Assembly: GCA_005799495.1 (NCBI GenBank)
Contig: SYGP01000023.1
Span: 1-50,957, forward strand
DNA: 50,957 bases
From: Planctomycetia bacterium
GTDB taxonomy: Bacteria > Planctomycetota > Phycisphaerae > Phycisphaerales > SM1A02
Direction of reading: 5' to 3'
Part shown: piece by piece, positions 42,891 through 50,957 of the stretch
Layout: the number at the start of each line of letters is the position of its first letter
Position numbering within the stretch: the stretch's first letter is position 1
Notes under the pieces: generated by a model
The model's database searches: none
What the model saw: the letters and a program-made list of their open reading frames with translations, nothing else
Told to the model about the DNA's origin: nothing
Made by a program: the position numbers and the translations under genes

Positions 42891-44300
42891 ATGGCATTCA
42901 CCATCGAAGACATCACGGCCCGTCAGATCATCGACTCTCGAGGCCAGCCAACCGTGGAGTGCGAAGTGCGACTCGAAGGCGGAGCCGTCGGGCGCGCGGC
43001 CGTCCCGAGCGGCGCATCCACGGGCGAACACGAGGCAATCGAACTCCGCGACGGTGATCGCAGTCGTTGGCTTGGCAAGGGAGTCATCACCGCGGTGGAG
43101 AACATTCACGCGCTGATTGCGCCCGAACTCCTCGGCGCCGATGCGCGCACGCAAGAGAGCATCGATCGTCTGCTGTGCGAGATCGATGGCACGCCCAACA
43201 AGGGAAGGCTTGGCGCGAACGCCACGCTTGCCACGAGCCTGGCCGTGGCGCACGCCGCGGCAATCGCCACGGAGCAGCCCCTGTACCGATATGTGGGCGG
43301 CACGCATGCACGCACTCTGCCCGCGCCCATGCTCAACATCCTCAACGGCGGAAAGCACGCCGACAACACGGTCGATTTCCAGGAGTTCATGGTGCAGCCC
43401 TGGGGCTTCGACAACTTCGGCGAGGCACTTCGCGCTGGTGTCGAGATTTACCACGCTCTCAAGCGCGTCCTGCACGACCGCGGGCTTTCGACCGCGGTCG
43501 GCGACGAGGGTGGTTTCGCCCCGAACCTGAAGTCAAACGAAGAGGCACTCGAGTTGATCGCTCGGGCTGTCGAGACTGCAGGCTACGACCTCGGTCGGCA
43601 GATCTCCATCTGTCTTGATCCTGCGACGAGCGAACTCGCCAACGAAGCGACTGCACGGGGCAAGAAGGGTTACTGCTTCTTCAAGAGCGACCCGAAACGA
43701 ATCGTCGGTAGCGACGAGATGATCAAGATGTGGGAGTCCTGGTGCAATCGGTGGCCGATCCGCTCAATCGAAGATGGGCTCGCCGAGAGCGACTGGGATG
43801 GTTGGAAAGCGATGACGACGCTGCTGGGATCGAAGATCCAAATCGTTGGCGACGACCTGTTCGTGACAAATCCGACATTCCTGCGCCGTGGAATCGCGGA
43901 GGGCTGCGCCAACGCGATTCTCATCAAGGTCAACCAGATTGGGACGCTCAGCGAGACGCTCGATGCCGTCAACACCGCACATTGCGCTGGTTTCCGCGCT
44001 GTGATGTCCCATCGATCGGGCGAGACCGAGGACTGCACGATCGCGGATCTCGCCGTCGCCACGAACTGCGGTCAGATCAAGACAGGTGCGCCCTGCCGAA
44101 GCGATCGCACTGCGAAGTACAACCAGCTGCTGCGCATCGCGGAGGAACTCGGCGACACTGCCGTGTATGTCGGCAGCATGAACGGAAGTGCGGCGGCAGC
44201 CTCGGCGACCAAGGGAACGAAGCAGGTGGAGGCCGTATCGCGCCCCAAGCGTCCCACGCGACCTGCGAAGGCTGGCGCTGGGAGAGTGGGTCAGGCGTAA
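42891..44300 (+). CDS. eno: Enolase
   Basis: Enolase converts 2-phosphoglycerate to phosphoenolpyruvate. The 469-residue protein has [28 protein letters not shown], the catalytic Glu in [10 protein letters not shown], metal ligands in [10 protein letters not shown] and GDDLFVTN, the catalytic Lys in [10 protein letters not shown], and SHRSGETED. It is about 40 residues longer than most enolases, with a basic Pro/Ala-rich C-terminal tail ([15 protein letters not shown]) of unknown role. The end overlaps the opposite-strand ccsA end by ten bases. Confidence 0.97.
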   Translation: MAFTIEDITARQIIDSRGQPTVECEVRLEGGAVGRAAVPSGASTGEHEAIELRDGDRSRWLGKGVITAVENIHALIAPELLGADARTQESIDRLLCEIDGTPNKGRLGANATLATSLAVAHAAAIATEQPLYRYVGGTHARTLPAPMLNILNGGKHADNTVDFQEFMVQPWGFDNFGEALRAGVEIYHALKRVLHDRGLSTAVGDEGGFAPNLKSNEEALELIARAVETAGYDLGRQISICLDPATSELANEATARGKKGYCFFKSDPKRIVGSDEMIKMWESWCNRWPIRSIEDGLAESDWDGWKAMTTLLGSKIQIVGDDLFVTNPTFLRRGIAEGCANAILIKVNQIGTLSETLDAVNTAHCAGFRAVMSHRSGETEDCTIADLAVATNCGQIKTGAPCRSDRTAKYNQLLRIAEELGDTAVYVGSMNGSAAAASATKGTKQVEAVSRPKRPTRPAKAGAGRVGQA

Positions 44301-46018
44301 GAGTGCAGACCCGTGATCACGAAGTTGATCACGATCCAGTTGAAGAGCATCACGGCAGCGCCGACCACGGCGAGCAGTGCCGTCCACAGCCCCTTGTCGA
44401 GAGCGCGGTAGCGCACATGCACGAGAACGGCGAACACCACGAAGGTGTTCAGCGCGAAGACTTCCTTCGGATCCCAACCCCATGGTCTGCCCCACGAGTG
44501 GTCTGCCCAGATCGCGCCCATCGCGATCCCCGCCCACAGCAAGACGAATGACAGCTTCATCAAGAGCATCGTGACCCCGTCGAGGACTTCACCCGTGCGC
44601 TCGCTGCGGAATCCACCCATGCCCTCGGACGAGAGCGTGGCAACGCCCCCCACCGAAGCATGCACGCGCTTCCCACCGAGCGCGCGGTACGCGAGGTAGA
44701 GCCCCGCAGAGACCGCGGCCATGAAGATCAGGCAGTACGAAAAGATGATGACATTCGTGTGGATGTACAGCCACACATCATGCAGCACGGGCATCATGTT
44801 GCCGATCTGTGCGTTCAGTTGCACGGGCAGGAAGTGCGCTGACATGAGTGCCACGGCGCTCGCGAACCCACTCGCAAGCGCCACGAGCCCGGCGACCGCC
44901 CGCTTGCGCAGCGCAACCTCGAGGATCACCGCGGCGCAGCCTCCGAACCACGCGGATGTCGTCACCGCCTCGAACATGTTGCTGTTGGGAAAGCGTGCGG
45001 AAATCCACCAGCGCAGGAGGAGCGCCACGGTCTGCAGCAGGAACGCAACCGCGAACACGACAAGGCCCGCACTCTTGGCGCGCGGCCATCGGTACACAAC
45101 CGCCAGCAGCAGCAAGATCACGCTCAGCGCATAGACCAGCCAGATCCAGGACAAGTTGCCGTTGGCGAAGTACCACGCTTCCCAGCGCAGCCGGGTGGGG
45201 TCGGGCGATGCCGCGGGATTCAGCGTCGGCACCATCGCCGCGAGAGCGCGCGCGGATGCGTTCACCCGCGGAGCATCACCGTCGATCCACGCCTCCACCA
45301 TCGCGCGCCAGTGCTGCGCACACTGCTGCTGCAAGCCGACATCGAGTCCGGCGATGGGGGCGACTTCCTTCCCCGATGCCTTGGCAGCACCCGGATCCGC
45401 CGCGAGCAGCATCACTTCGCTGATCGAGTGCCAGCGTTGGCGCTCATCCGCCGGCGCGGGCGGCACGATCCTCAGTCCGCGCAGCAGCGCATCCGTCTGC
45501 ATGAGCATCTGCGCGCCACGGACCGCATCCATCACCTTGGCCGTGCGCAACAGATCTCCCTGCATTTGCTCGATTACTGCAGCAACGCCATCGCGCCCAA
45601 GCAGCGCGCCCGAAATCAGCCCACTCGATTGGAACGCACGCATCCGCTCCTGCAGCGAGGGGTCCTCGCGCAAAACCGCATCGGCGATCCGCTGACGCAC
45701 CGAGCCACCCTTCACATAGATGACATCGGCATCTGCATAAGCTTCCGGACGGATCAGCAGGTCGAAGTAAGTGAAGAGCGACGATTGTCCGTGAATGAGC
45801 CGTGGTCCGCTGATGAACCCCATCTCACCTTGGGCGAACGAGCCGAGGCTCTTGATTCGCCCACCACTCTGCACGGCAAGTTCCGCGAGCGGTTGGAGAT
45901 CCACGGACTGCTCGAAGGATGCGCCGGCGGGAGCGCTTTCGGCGGTGCGAATCTCCCCTGCGCCACCGAGCAACACCACGAAGGCACAGCAGATCGCCCG
46001 CATCCCACGGCGAATCAC
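44291..46018 (-). CDS. ccsA: Cytochrome c biogenesis protein CcsA/ResC-type
   Basis: CcsA, with ResB/Ccs1, carries heme to apocytochromes c in System II. The 575-residue protein has a signal-like N-terminus and a periplasmic helical domain of about 270 residues. About eight membrane helices follow, with the WWD-type heme motif [16 protein letters not shown] near residue 515 and conserved His residues on both sides. The long N-terminal domain is unusual for CcsA alone. GTG 46018 is chosen because AGGAG lies seven bases upstream and it overlaps the resB stop (GTGA); ATG 46003 is the alternative. Confidence 0.9.
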   Translation of the reverse strand: MIRRGMRAICCAFVVLLGGAGEIRTAESAPAGASFEQSVDLQPLAELAVQSGGRIKSLGSFAQGEMGFISGPRLIHGQSSLFTYFDLLIRPEAYADADVIYVKGGSVRQRIADAVLREDPSLQERMRAFQSSGLISGALLGRDGVAAVIEQMQGDLLRTAKVMDAVRGAQMLMQTDALLRGLRIVPPAPADERQRWHSISEVMLLAADPGAAKASGKEVAPIAGLDVGLQQQCAQHWRAMVEAWIDGDAPRVNASARALAAMVPTLNPAASPDPTRLRWEAWYFANGNLSWIWLVYALSVILLLLAVVYRWPRAKSAGLVVFAVAFLLQTVALLLRWWISARFPNSNMFEAVTTSAWFGGCAAVILEVALRKRAVAGLVALASGFASAVALMSAHFLPVQLNAQIGNMMPVLHDVWLYIHTNVIIFSYCLIFMAAVSAGLYLAYRALGGKRVHASVGGVATLSSEGMGGFRSERTGEVLDGVTMLLMKLSFVLLWAGIAMGAIWADHSWGRPWGWDPKEVFALNTFVVFAVLVHVRYRALDKGLWTALLAVVGAAVMLFNWIVINFVITGLHSYA

Positions 46019-48393
46019 GGCAGGACTCCTGAGAGCGCGAGTCGCTTCCTCGCTGCCTCCTTGGCGCGCTCCGTGCGACGACGAATCAACAACGGTTTCA
46101 CGTAGAAAGCGTAGGTCATGCCAGCCACTGCGATCACGCAGCCGGCGAGTTGCGTCCACACGCCTTCGCGGTTGCCCACGCCAAGCACGGTGTAGTTGAG
46201 CCCCGCACTGCCCCGCGGATCGCGCGCAGAAACCGGCTCTGGCGGATCCCACTGCGCCTGGAAGAACCAGAGTCCCCGATGCTCCACGGGAGCGTTCACG
46301 CTGACTTGCGTCGGATCGCTCCACGGCTGATCGGGAGCATCGCGGAACCTGAGCAGACTTGTGTAGTCGCGGATCGTCCCGCTTTCGCCCGTGTAGCCAC
46401 CCGAGTGCGTGGCAAGGACAAAGTCCTCGAGCGCGACATCCGTCCCGAGCGGAAGCCGTTGCCGCGAAAAGAGGATGTCCATCTCGCGCCCATCCGCCAG
46501 TCGAATGCGCTGCGGATGGAAGGGATGCCTCCGCAGCGCGAATCGCGCATCGTCGAAGGCATACGGACTGAATCGAAGCCAGAGTGGCGCGGCGCCAGGC
46601 ACGATGATGTGCGCCATCGAGAACATCTCTCGCGCGTCGCGAATCCTCTGCTCGAACGGGATCGGCACTGGACCCTCCACCACCCGCGCGCGCGGTTCAT
46701 AGCTGGACAGTTCCACCGTGAGTCCAGCGGGCAAACGCACCGAACCGCCCACTTCGATCGACTGCGCCTTCCCGACTGCATCGCCGAAGGCCGCGATCAG
46801 CCGAAGTTGGCGTTCATCCGGACCAGCGACGACGGTCAGCAGCGCGCGACCTCCCCCTGGCATGTACTCGACCTCGACCGCGGGGTCGGGCTGCACGGGT
46901 GCTGCGTGCCCCCCTTCACCCGCCGGCACATCGCGCGTGAGCGCCGCATCACTGAAGACCCACCGACGGATGACCCCACTCGGCGTCTTCACATCCATGA
47001 TCAACACGCTCGCGCTGCGCCCGCCCACGGGGAGATCATCTTGTGCGGCTCGGACCCTGTAGCCGTACCCAAGCAGCGGATCACCCACGGGAACGAACGC
47101 TTCGGCGGCAGCATCATCCTTGGGAACACGAACGCGCTGCACCACATCGACTCCCGCCGCTGGCACGCGAACCCGGATCTCCGCAGGTCTCAAGAGCTGC
47201 TCGAACTCTGCCTCGCTCGAGACTGCCGCCATTCGCAGAAGCCCATCATCCGCGGTGGAACGCTCGGCGTCCAATGCCATGAGGCGGTAGGTCGATTCCG
47301 CCCCCTGATCTCCCTTGATGTCGAGCGTCACCGTCGGATTGAAGGGTGCGTTCGCGCCCCCGGGAACCAGCAAGGAACGAAGCTGCGCGTAGCGCAAGTA
47401 GCCGTCGACCGCGATCGTCACATCTGGAAAGGGATCGCCGTCGACTGGTGGAACGGGGAGCAACATCGGACGCAGCGACGCCGATGCGGGATCCGCCACG
47501 AGCACATCCGCCGTCGATGACACGCGGTCGTTGTAGAGCGGGAGTCCATCGAGCGGGCGCATCGTCCACTCCGAAGTCCCTGCGGGCCTGACATACAGCG
47601 CCCACGCCTTGGCGAGGTCGTTCCGCAGGTAGAACCAACCCTGCGCCTCGTAGTCCAGTCGCATGCGAAGCGCGGCATCGACGATCGCCGTTCCCGTTGC
47701 CTTCAACGCGCGCTGCATGGGCTGCGCGGGACCGCTGCCCGGCAGCAGGTCCTCCGTCAAATCAGGTCGACCAGCGATCAGTTGACGCATGAAGCGGCGC
47801 GCCGCGGTCTGCACGCTGACCGTGACGCTGTACGCGGGCTCGCCGTCGCTGCCCTCCGTCCGCAGCATCCATGCCGGGTCGATGTCGACGACTTCCACCG
47901 CGTACTGCTCTGCACCCTCGCCGATCACCGCCCGCGCACCCTGCGCGGCGAGCAACTCGACGCTGCCGTCTGTGCCATCGACTTCAAGAACGATCTTGCG
48001 CCGCGCCACGGGTGCGTCGCCTTCCACCTTTGCGTGGAAGTAGTGAACGCTGCCGACGATGAGCACGATGATTCCCGTGTGGATCATCCAGACGCCGAGG
48101 TTCACCAGCCGCAGCGGTATCCGCCGAAGCGTCGTCACGATCATGTTGGCTGCGATCAGCCCGATGAGAAGGTTGAAGGGCCACCAATGGAACCATTCAA
48201 ACTCGGTCATCTCGAAGGGGCGCCACTGCCGAAGCTGATCATGAACCCACGCATCGGGATGGAAGAGATTCGGGTGAATGGGGTACACCACTCCCGCGCT
48301 TCCGATGCTCATGTACACAAAAAGCAGGACGAGCAGCGTGATGCCGAACCGCACGGAACTGAACAAGTCAACGATCCAGCGAACCGCACTCAT
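46015..48393 (-). CDS. resB: ResB-like cytochrome c assembly protein
   Basis: The 792-residue protein has three N-terminal membrane helices (SSVRFGITLLVLLFVYMSIG, WWPFNLLIGLIAANMIV and LGVWMIHTGIIVLIVGSVHYFH). A very large periplasmic domain follows, rich in beta strands, with a last helix near the C-terminus (GCVIAVAGMTYAFYV). The pattern LGVWMIHTGIIVL and the final YTVLGVGNREGVW region fit ResB/Ccs1. It is longer than Bacillus ResB (about 540). Coupling to ccsA supports the role. A TACGAT -10-like element lies nine bases before ATG 48393. Confidence 0.88.
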   Translation of the reverse strand: MSAVRWIVDLFSSVRFGITLLVLLFVYMSIGSAGVVYPIHPNLFHPDAWVHDQLRQWRPFEMTEFEWFHWWPFNLLIGLIAANMIVTTLRRIPLRLVNLGVWMIHTGIIVLIVGSVHYFHAKVEGDAPVARRKIVLEVDGTDGSVELLAAQGARAVIGEGAEQYAVEVVDIDPAWMLRTEGSDGEPAYSVTVSVQTAARRFMRQLIAGRPDLTEDLLPGSGPAQPMQRALKATGTAIVDAALRMRLDYEAQGWFYLRNDLAKAWALYVRPAGTSEWTMRPLDGLPLYNDRVSSTADVLVADPASASLRPMLLPVPPVDGDPFPDVTIAVDGYLRYAQLRSLLVPGGANAPFNPTVTLDIKGDQGAESTYRLMALDAERSTADDGLLRMAAVSSEAEFEQLLRPAEIRVRVPAAGVDVVQRVRVPKDDAAAEAFVPVGDPLLGYGYRVRAAQDDLPVGGRSASVLIMDVKTPSGVIRRWVFSDAALTRDVPAGEGGHAAPVQPDPAVEVEYMPGGGRALLTVVAGPDERQLRLIAAFGDAVGKAQSIEVGGSVRLPAGLTVELSSYEPRARVVEGPVPIPFEQRIRDAREMFSMAHIIVPGAAPLWLRFSPYAFDDARFALRRHPFHPQRIRLADGREMDILFSRQRLPLGTDVALEDFVLATHSGGYTGESGTIRDYTSLLRFRDAPDQPWSDPTQVSVNAPVEHRGLWFFQAQWDPPEPVSARDPRGSAGLNYTVLGVGNREGVWTQLAGCVIAVAGMTYAFYVKPLLIRRRTERAKEAARKRLALSGVLP

Positions 48394-48402
48394 GACACGG
48401 CA

Positions 48403-48408
48403 ATCGTA
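48403..48408 (-). promoter_or_regulatory. Candidate -10 element of resB-ccsA
   Basis: On the minus strand this reads TACGAT, nine bases before the resB start, giving a leader of about two bases. Confidence 0.38.
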
Positions 48409-48463
48409 GGCGAACGCGGCAGCAGTGCCCGCATCCAAGCCCCCGCGGCATCTCGCACCACCC

Positions 48464-48469
48464 TACCAT
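48464..48469 (+). promoter_or_regulatory. Candidate -10 element of the cyclophilin gene
   Basis: TACCAT overlaps the first possible ATG (48468) and lies seven bases before the second ATG (48477). If real, it selects 48477 as the start of a leaderless mRNA. Confidence 0.38.
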
Positions 48470-48476
48470 GGCGTTC

Positions 48477-49208
48477 ATGATCACTTCGCCTCTTCTCTCC
48501 CGTTCTCTCGCCTGCCTGAGCGCACTCATCCTGGCCTGCGTCACTTCAGCGCAACAGGCGGTCCCGACAACTCCGGCAGCACCGCAGCCCGCGGCTCCAT
48601 CGACCGCCGCACCGGTCTACATGGCGATGACCACGAGCAAAGGCACGATCTACCTCGAGCTCAACGCGGCCAAGGCACCGATTTCCGTCGAGAACTTCGT
48701 GACCTATGCGAAGAGCGGCTTTTACGGCGGAACGATCTTTCACCGCGTCATCAAGGGGTTCATGATCCAGGGGGGCGGTCATGACACCGGCATGAAGCTG
48801 AAGGCAACCCGCGAGCCCATCCAGAACGAGTGGAACAACGGTTTGAAGAACCTGCGCGGGACGATTTCCATGGCGCGGACCAACGCACCCAACAGCGCCA
48901 CCAGCCAGTTCTTCATCAACACTGTGGACAATGCCATGCTCGATCAGCCGCGCGGCGGCGCCGCCTATGCGGTCTTTGGCAAGGTTGTTCGCGGCATGGA
49001 TGTGGTGGACGCGATCGCCGAAGCGCCGACTGGACGGAGCGATGGCATGGCCGATGTTCCCAAGACGCAGATCGTCATTGAGAAGGTGGAGATCCTTCCG
49101 GGCCCGCCCGCTGCAGATGCCGCGACGCTCAAGCCCGCCGCTCCTGCAGCGTCTTCCACACCCACGGCGCCGAGCGCACCGACGGCCCCCGCACCGAAGA
49201 CACCATGA
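48477..49208 (+). CDS. Secreted cyclophilin-type peptidyl-prolyl isomerase
   Basis: The 243-residue protein has a signal peptide (LACLSALILACVTSAQ), a Pro/Ala linker and a cyclophilin domain (about 47-205). Catalytic and binding residues are seen in IFHRVIKGFMIQGGG, ISMARTNAPNSATSQFFIN and AVFGKVVRGMDVVD. The C-terminus is Ala/Pro/Thr-rich. It would assist folding of exported proteins. ATG 48468 would add three residues before the signal peptide. The stop overlaps the next start (ATGA). Confidence 0.92.
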   Translation: MITSPLLSRSLACLSALILACVTSAQQAVPTTPAAPQPAAPSTAAPVYMAMTTSKGTIYLELNAAKAPISVENFVTYAKSGFYGGTIFHRVIKGFMIQGGGHDTGMKLKATREPIQNEWNNGLKNLRGTISMARTNAPNSATSQFFINTVDNAMLDQPRGGAAYAVFGKVVRGMDVVDAIAEAPTGRSDGMADVPKTQIVIEKVEILPGPPAADAATLKPAAPAASSTPTAPSAPTAPAPKTP

Positions 49209-50776
49209 GCACGCAGCAGATCTTCAAGCCGCATGCGCTGCTCGATCAGCTTGGCATCGCCAAGCATCCGCTGATCGTCGCGCCCGACAGCCAGAATGCG
49301 GCGGTCATCGTGTCGAACAATCCCGCCACGGGAACGCCGATCGCCGGCGTCCGCCTGCAGTCGCGCGAAGAACTGAACGCTGCAGTGGAGCGATGCGAAC
49401 GGGCCTTTGCAGCATGGCGAACGCTGCCCGCGCCGCAGCGCGGCGAGATCATTCGCCGCATCGGCGAGGAGTTTCGCCGGCTGAAGGAGCCGCTCGGCGA
49501 ACTCGTGTCGCTCGAGATGGGAAAAATCCGCGCGGAAGGATTGGGCGAAGTGCAGGAAGCGGTGGACATCGCCGATTTCTGCGTCGGATTGTCGCGGCAG
49601 TTGTACGGACTCTCGATGCACAGCGAGCGCGCGAGCCACCGCATGTACGAGCAGTGGCATCCGCTCGGGACGATCGGCATCATCACGGCGTTCAACTTCC
49701 CATGCGCGGTGTGGGCGTGGAACGCGATCGTGGCGGCGACCTGCGGCAACGCATGCCTGTGGAAGCCGAGCCTCTTGACTCCACTCGTGGCCATCGCATC
49801 GAACGAGGCTGCGCGTAGGGTCATGGCACAACAGGAGATCTTCCGCCCCGCTGGTGTCGATCCTGCCGATGTCTTCTCGCTCGTGATTGGGCGCGACGAC
49901 GAGGTGGGCGAGCCGATGCTGGCGGATCGGCGCATGCCGCTCATCAGCGCCACGGGTTCCTGCCGCATGGGACGGCGCGTGGCGCAAGTCGTCGGCGCAA
50001 GACTGGGGCGAACCCTGCTCGAACTCGGCGGCAACAACGCCATCATTGTGCTGCCGGATGCGGATCTCGATCTCACGGCACGTGCGGTGCTCTTCGGTGC
50101 GGTGGGCACCGCCGGTCAGCGATGCACCACGACGCGGCGCCTCATTGCTCATGCATCGGTCATCGAGCCGCTGCTCGCACGCCTCGAACGCGCGTACAAG
50201 TCGGTGCCCGTCGGCGATCCGCTGGACGCGCGCACGCTCATGGGCCCGCTGATCGATGAGCGCGCCGTCGCTGCGATGCGCTCCGCGATCGAGAGGGCCG
50301 TGCGGGAGGGGTGCACGCTCGTGAGCGGTGGCACCGAACCGATCGATCGCCGCGCTGCGCAACCCGGGTCCTTCGTCGAACCGACGATCCTTCGCGTCCC
50401 TCGAGGCAGCATCCCGGCGATCACGCGCGAGGAAACCTTCGCGCCGATCCTCTATGTCTTCACGGTCGATTCACTCGATGAAGCCATGACGATCCAGAAC
50501 GGCGTGGATCAGGGGCTTTCGAGCGCCATCTTCACGGACAGCGTTCGCGCCGCGGAGCGATTCCTCTCCGCAGCGGGGAGCGACTGCGGCATCGCGAATG
50601 TCAACATCGGCACGAGCGGCGCGGAGATTGGCGGTGCGGTCGGCGGCGAGAAGGACACGGGCGGCGGTCGCGAGTCAGGGTCGGACTCGTGGAAGTCCTA
50701 CATGCGCCGCCAAACCTGCACGGTCAACTGGGGCGGCGCGCTGCCGCTCGCACAAGGCATCCGATTCGGAGAGTGA
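49205..50776 (+). CDS. Aldehyde dehydrogenase, ALDH7 (aminoadipate-semialdehyde) type
   Basis: The 523-residue NAD(P)-dependent dehydrogenase has the catalytic Cys in [13 protein letters not shown] and the Glu in [21 protein letters not shown] and [10 protein letters not shown] form the cofactor cleft. These match the ALDH7 group, whose best-known member oxidises alpha-aminoadipate semialdehyde in lysine breakdown. The stretch [24 protein letters not shown] is typical of this group's C-terminus (written here as the end near residue 495). A CoA-transferase gene follows at once, hinting at a catabolic operon that continues beyond the window. Confidence 0.88.
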   Translation: MSTQQIFKPHALLDQLGIAKHPLIVAPDSQNAAVIVSNNPATGTPIAGVRLQSREELNAAVERCERAFAAWRTLPAPQRGEIIRRIGEEFRRLKEPLGELVSLEMGKIRAEGLGEVQEAVDIADFCVGLSRQLYGLSMHSERASHRMYEQWHPLGTIGIITAFNFPCAVWAWNAIVAATCGNACLWKPSLLTPLVAIASNEAARRVMAQQEIFRPAGVDPADVFSLVIGRDDEVGEPMLADRRMPLISATGSCRMGRRVAQVVGARLGRTLLELGGNNAIIVLPDADLDLTARAVLFGAVGTAGQRCTTTRRLIAHASVIEPLLARLERAYKSVPVGDPLDARTLMGPLIDERAVAAMRSAIERAVREGCTLVSGGTEPIDRRAAQPGSFVEPTILRVPRGSIPAITREETFAPILYVFTVDSLDEAMTIQNGVDQGLSSAIFTDSVRAAERFLSAAGSDCGIANVNIGTSGAEIGGAVGGEKDTGGGRESGSDSWKSYMRRQTCTVNWGGALPLAQGIRFGE

Positions 50777-50777
50777 C

Positions 50778-50957
50778 ATGCCGCTCGACCGCACCCAACT
50801 CGCGCAGCGCGCCGCGCAAGAACTGCGCGATGGATTCCATGTGAATCTCGGCATTGGCATCCCCACACTCGTGGCGAACTTCGTCCCGGCGGGCATGACG
50901 GTCTGGCTGCAATCGGAGAATGGCATGCTCGGCATGGGGCCGTTCCCGACCGACGAC
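50778..50957 (+). CDS. 3-oxoacid CoA-transferase subunit B (partial)
   Basis: The first 60 residues are present; the window ends inside the gene. [15 protein letters not shown] and the catalytic Glu in SENGMLGMG are typical of subunit B of succinyl-CoA/acetoacetate-type CoA-transferases. It starts one base after the stop of the dehydrogenase gene. The A subunit is not seen and may follow to the right. The substrate cannot be told from this part. Confidence 0.88.
   Translation, partial: MPLDRTQLAQRAAQELRDGFHVNLGIGIPTLVANFVPAGMTVWLQSENGMLGMGPFPTDD

Overview
The window looks like a chromosomal piece of a Gram-negative bacterium of the Planctomycetota, possibly near the Phycisphaerae. The evidence is the mix of gene types: secreted FG-GAP and DUF3352-like proteins, a FeoB-associated Cys-rich peptide, a PheT without its tRNA-binding domain, an Lgt with an inserted PDZ domain, a DUF3987 remnant, many lipoproteins and an outer-membrane beta-barrel. 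The taxonomic call is inference. Genes are tightly packed. Many consecutive genes overlap by ATGA or GTGA, and divergent starts are only 20-75 bases apart.

Bases 1-1,380 are a gene-poor scrap region. It holds a DUF3987-like C-terminal fragment, an array of long palindromes built on GTCGACGAAACC, a pair of 19-base inverted repeats that look like transposon ends, and a 22-base copy of a tRNA-Ser 3' end. Bases 1,384-6,079 carry a small secreted protein, a tyrosine-phosphatase/SUI1 fusion, acetolactate synthase (ilvB) with a small palindromic insertion, and lgt. Bases 6,121-8,891 hold moxR and a membrane coiled-coil partner. Asp codon choice changes inside moxR, so the left ~6.5 kb may have a different origin from the rest.

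From 8.9 to 22.3 kb lie an iron cluster (BFD-like ferredoxin, NCS2/AzgA-like permease, feoA-feoB-FeoB-associated peptide with a Fur-box-like palindrome), a sigma factor - Hsp70 - ispD operon, two lipoproteins, and pheT - cyclodeaminase - hydrolase. From 22.3 to 29 kb come a DUF3352-like protein, an HtrA-type protease, an FG-GAP repeat protein and a GAF-SpoIIE phosphatase.

The most unusual block is 29,004-39,109 on the minus strand. It encodes an outer-membrane beta-barrel, a lipoprotein, a 1,738-residue secreted FecR-domain protein with an almost lysine-free Ala-rich helical body, and a CHASE2 adenylate cyclase. I read it as one operon and a candidate envelope-sensing cAMP system. From 39 kb to the end are mostly core genes: an MBL hydrolase, citrate synthase, rhomboid, trpF, enolase, cytochrome c assembly (ccsA, resB), a cyclophilin, an ALDH7-type dehydrogenase and the start of a CoA-transferase B subunit.

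Right of about 8.9 kb, first genes of transcription units repeatedly have a TAnnnT -10-like hexamer only 6-12 bases before the start codon. This suggests widespread leaderless transcription. The genes of the left 6 kb have ordinary Shine-Dalgarno sequences instead.
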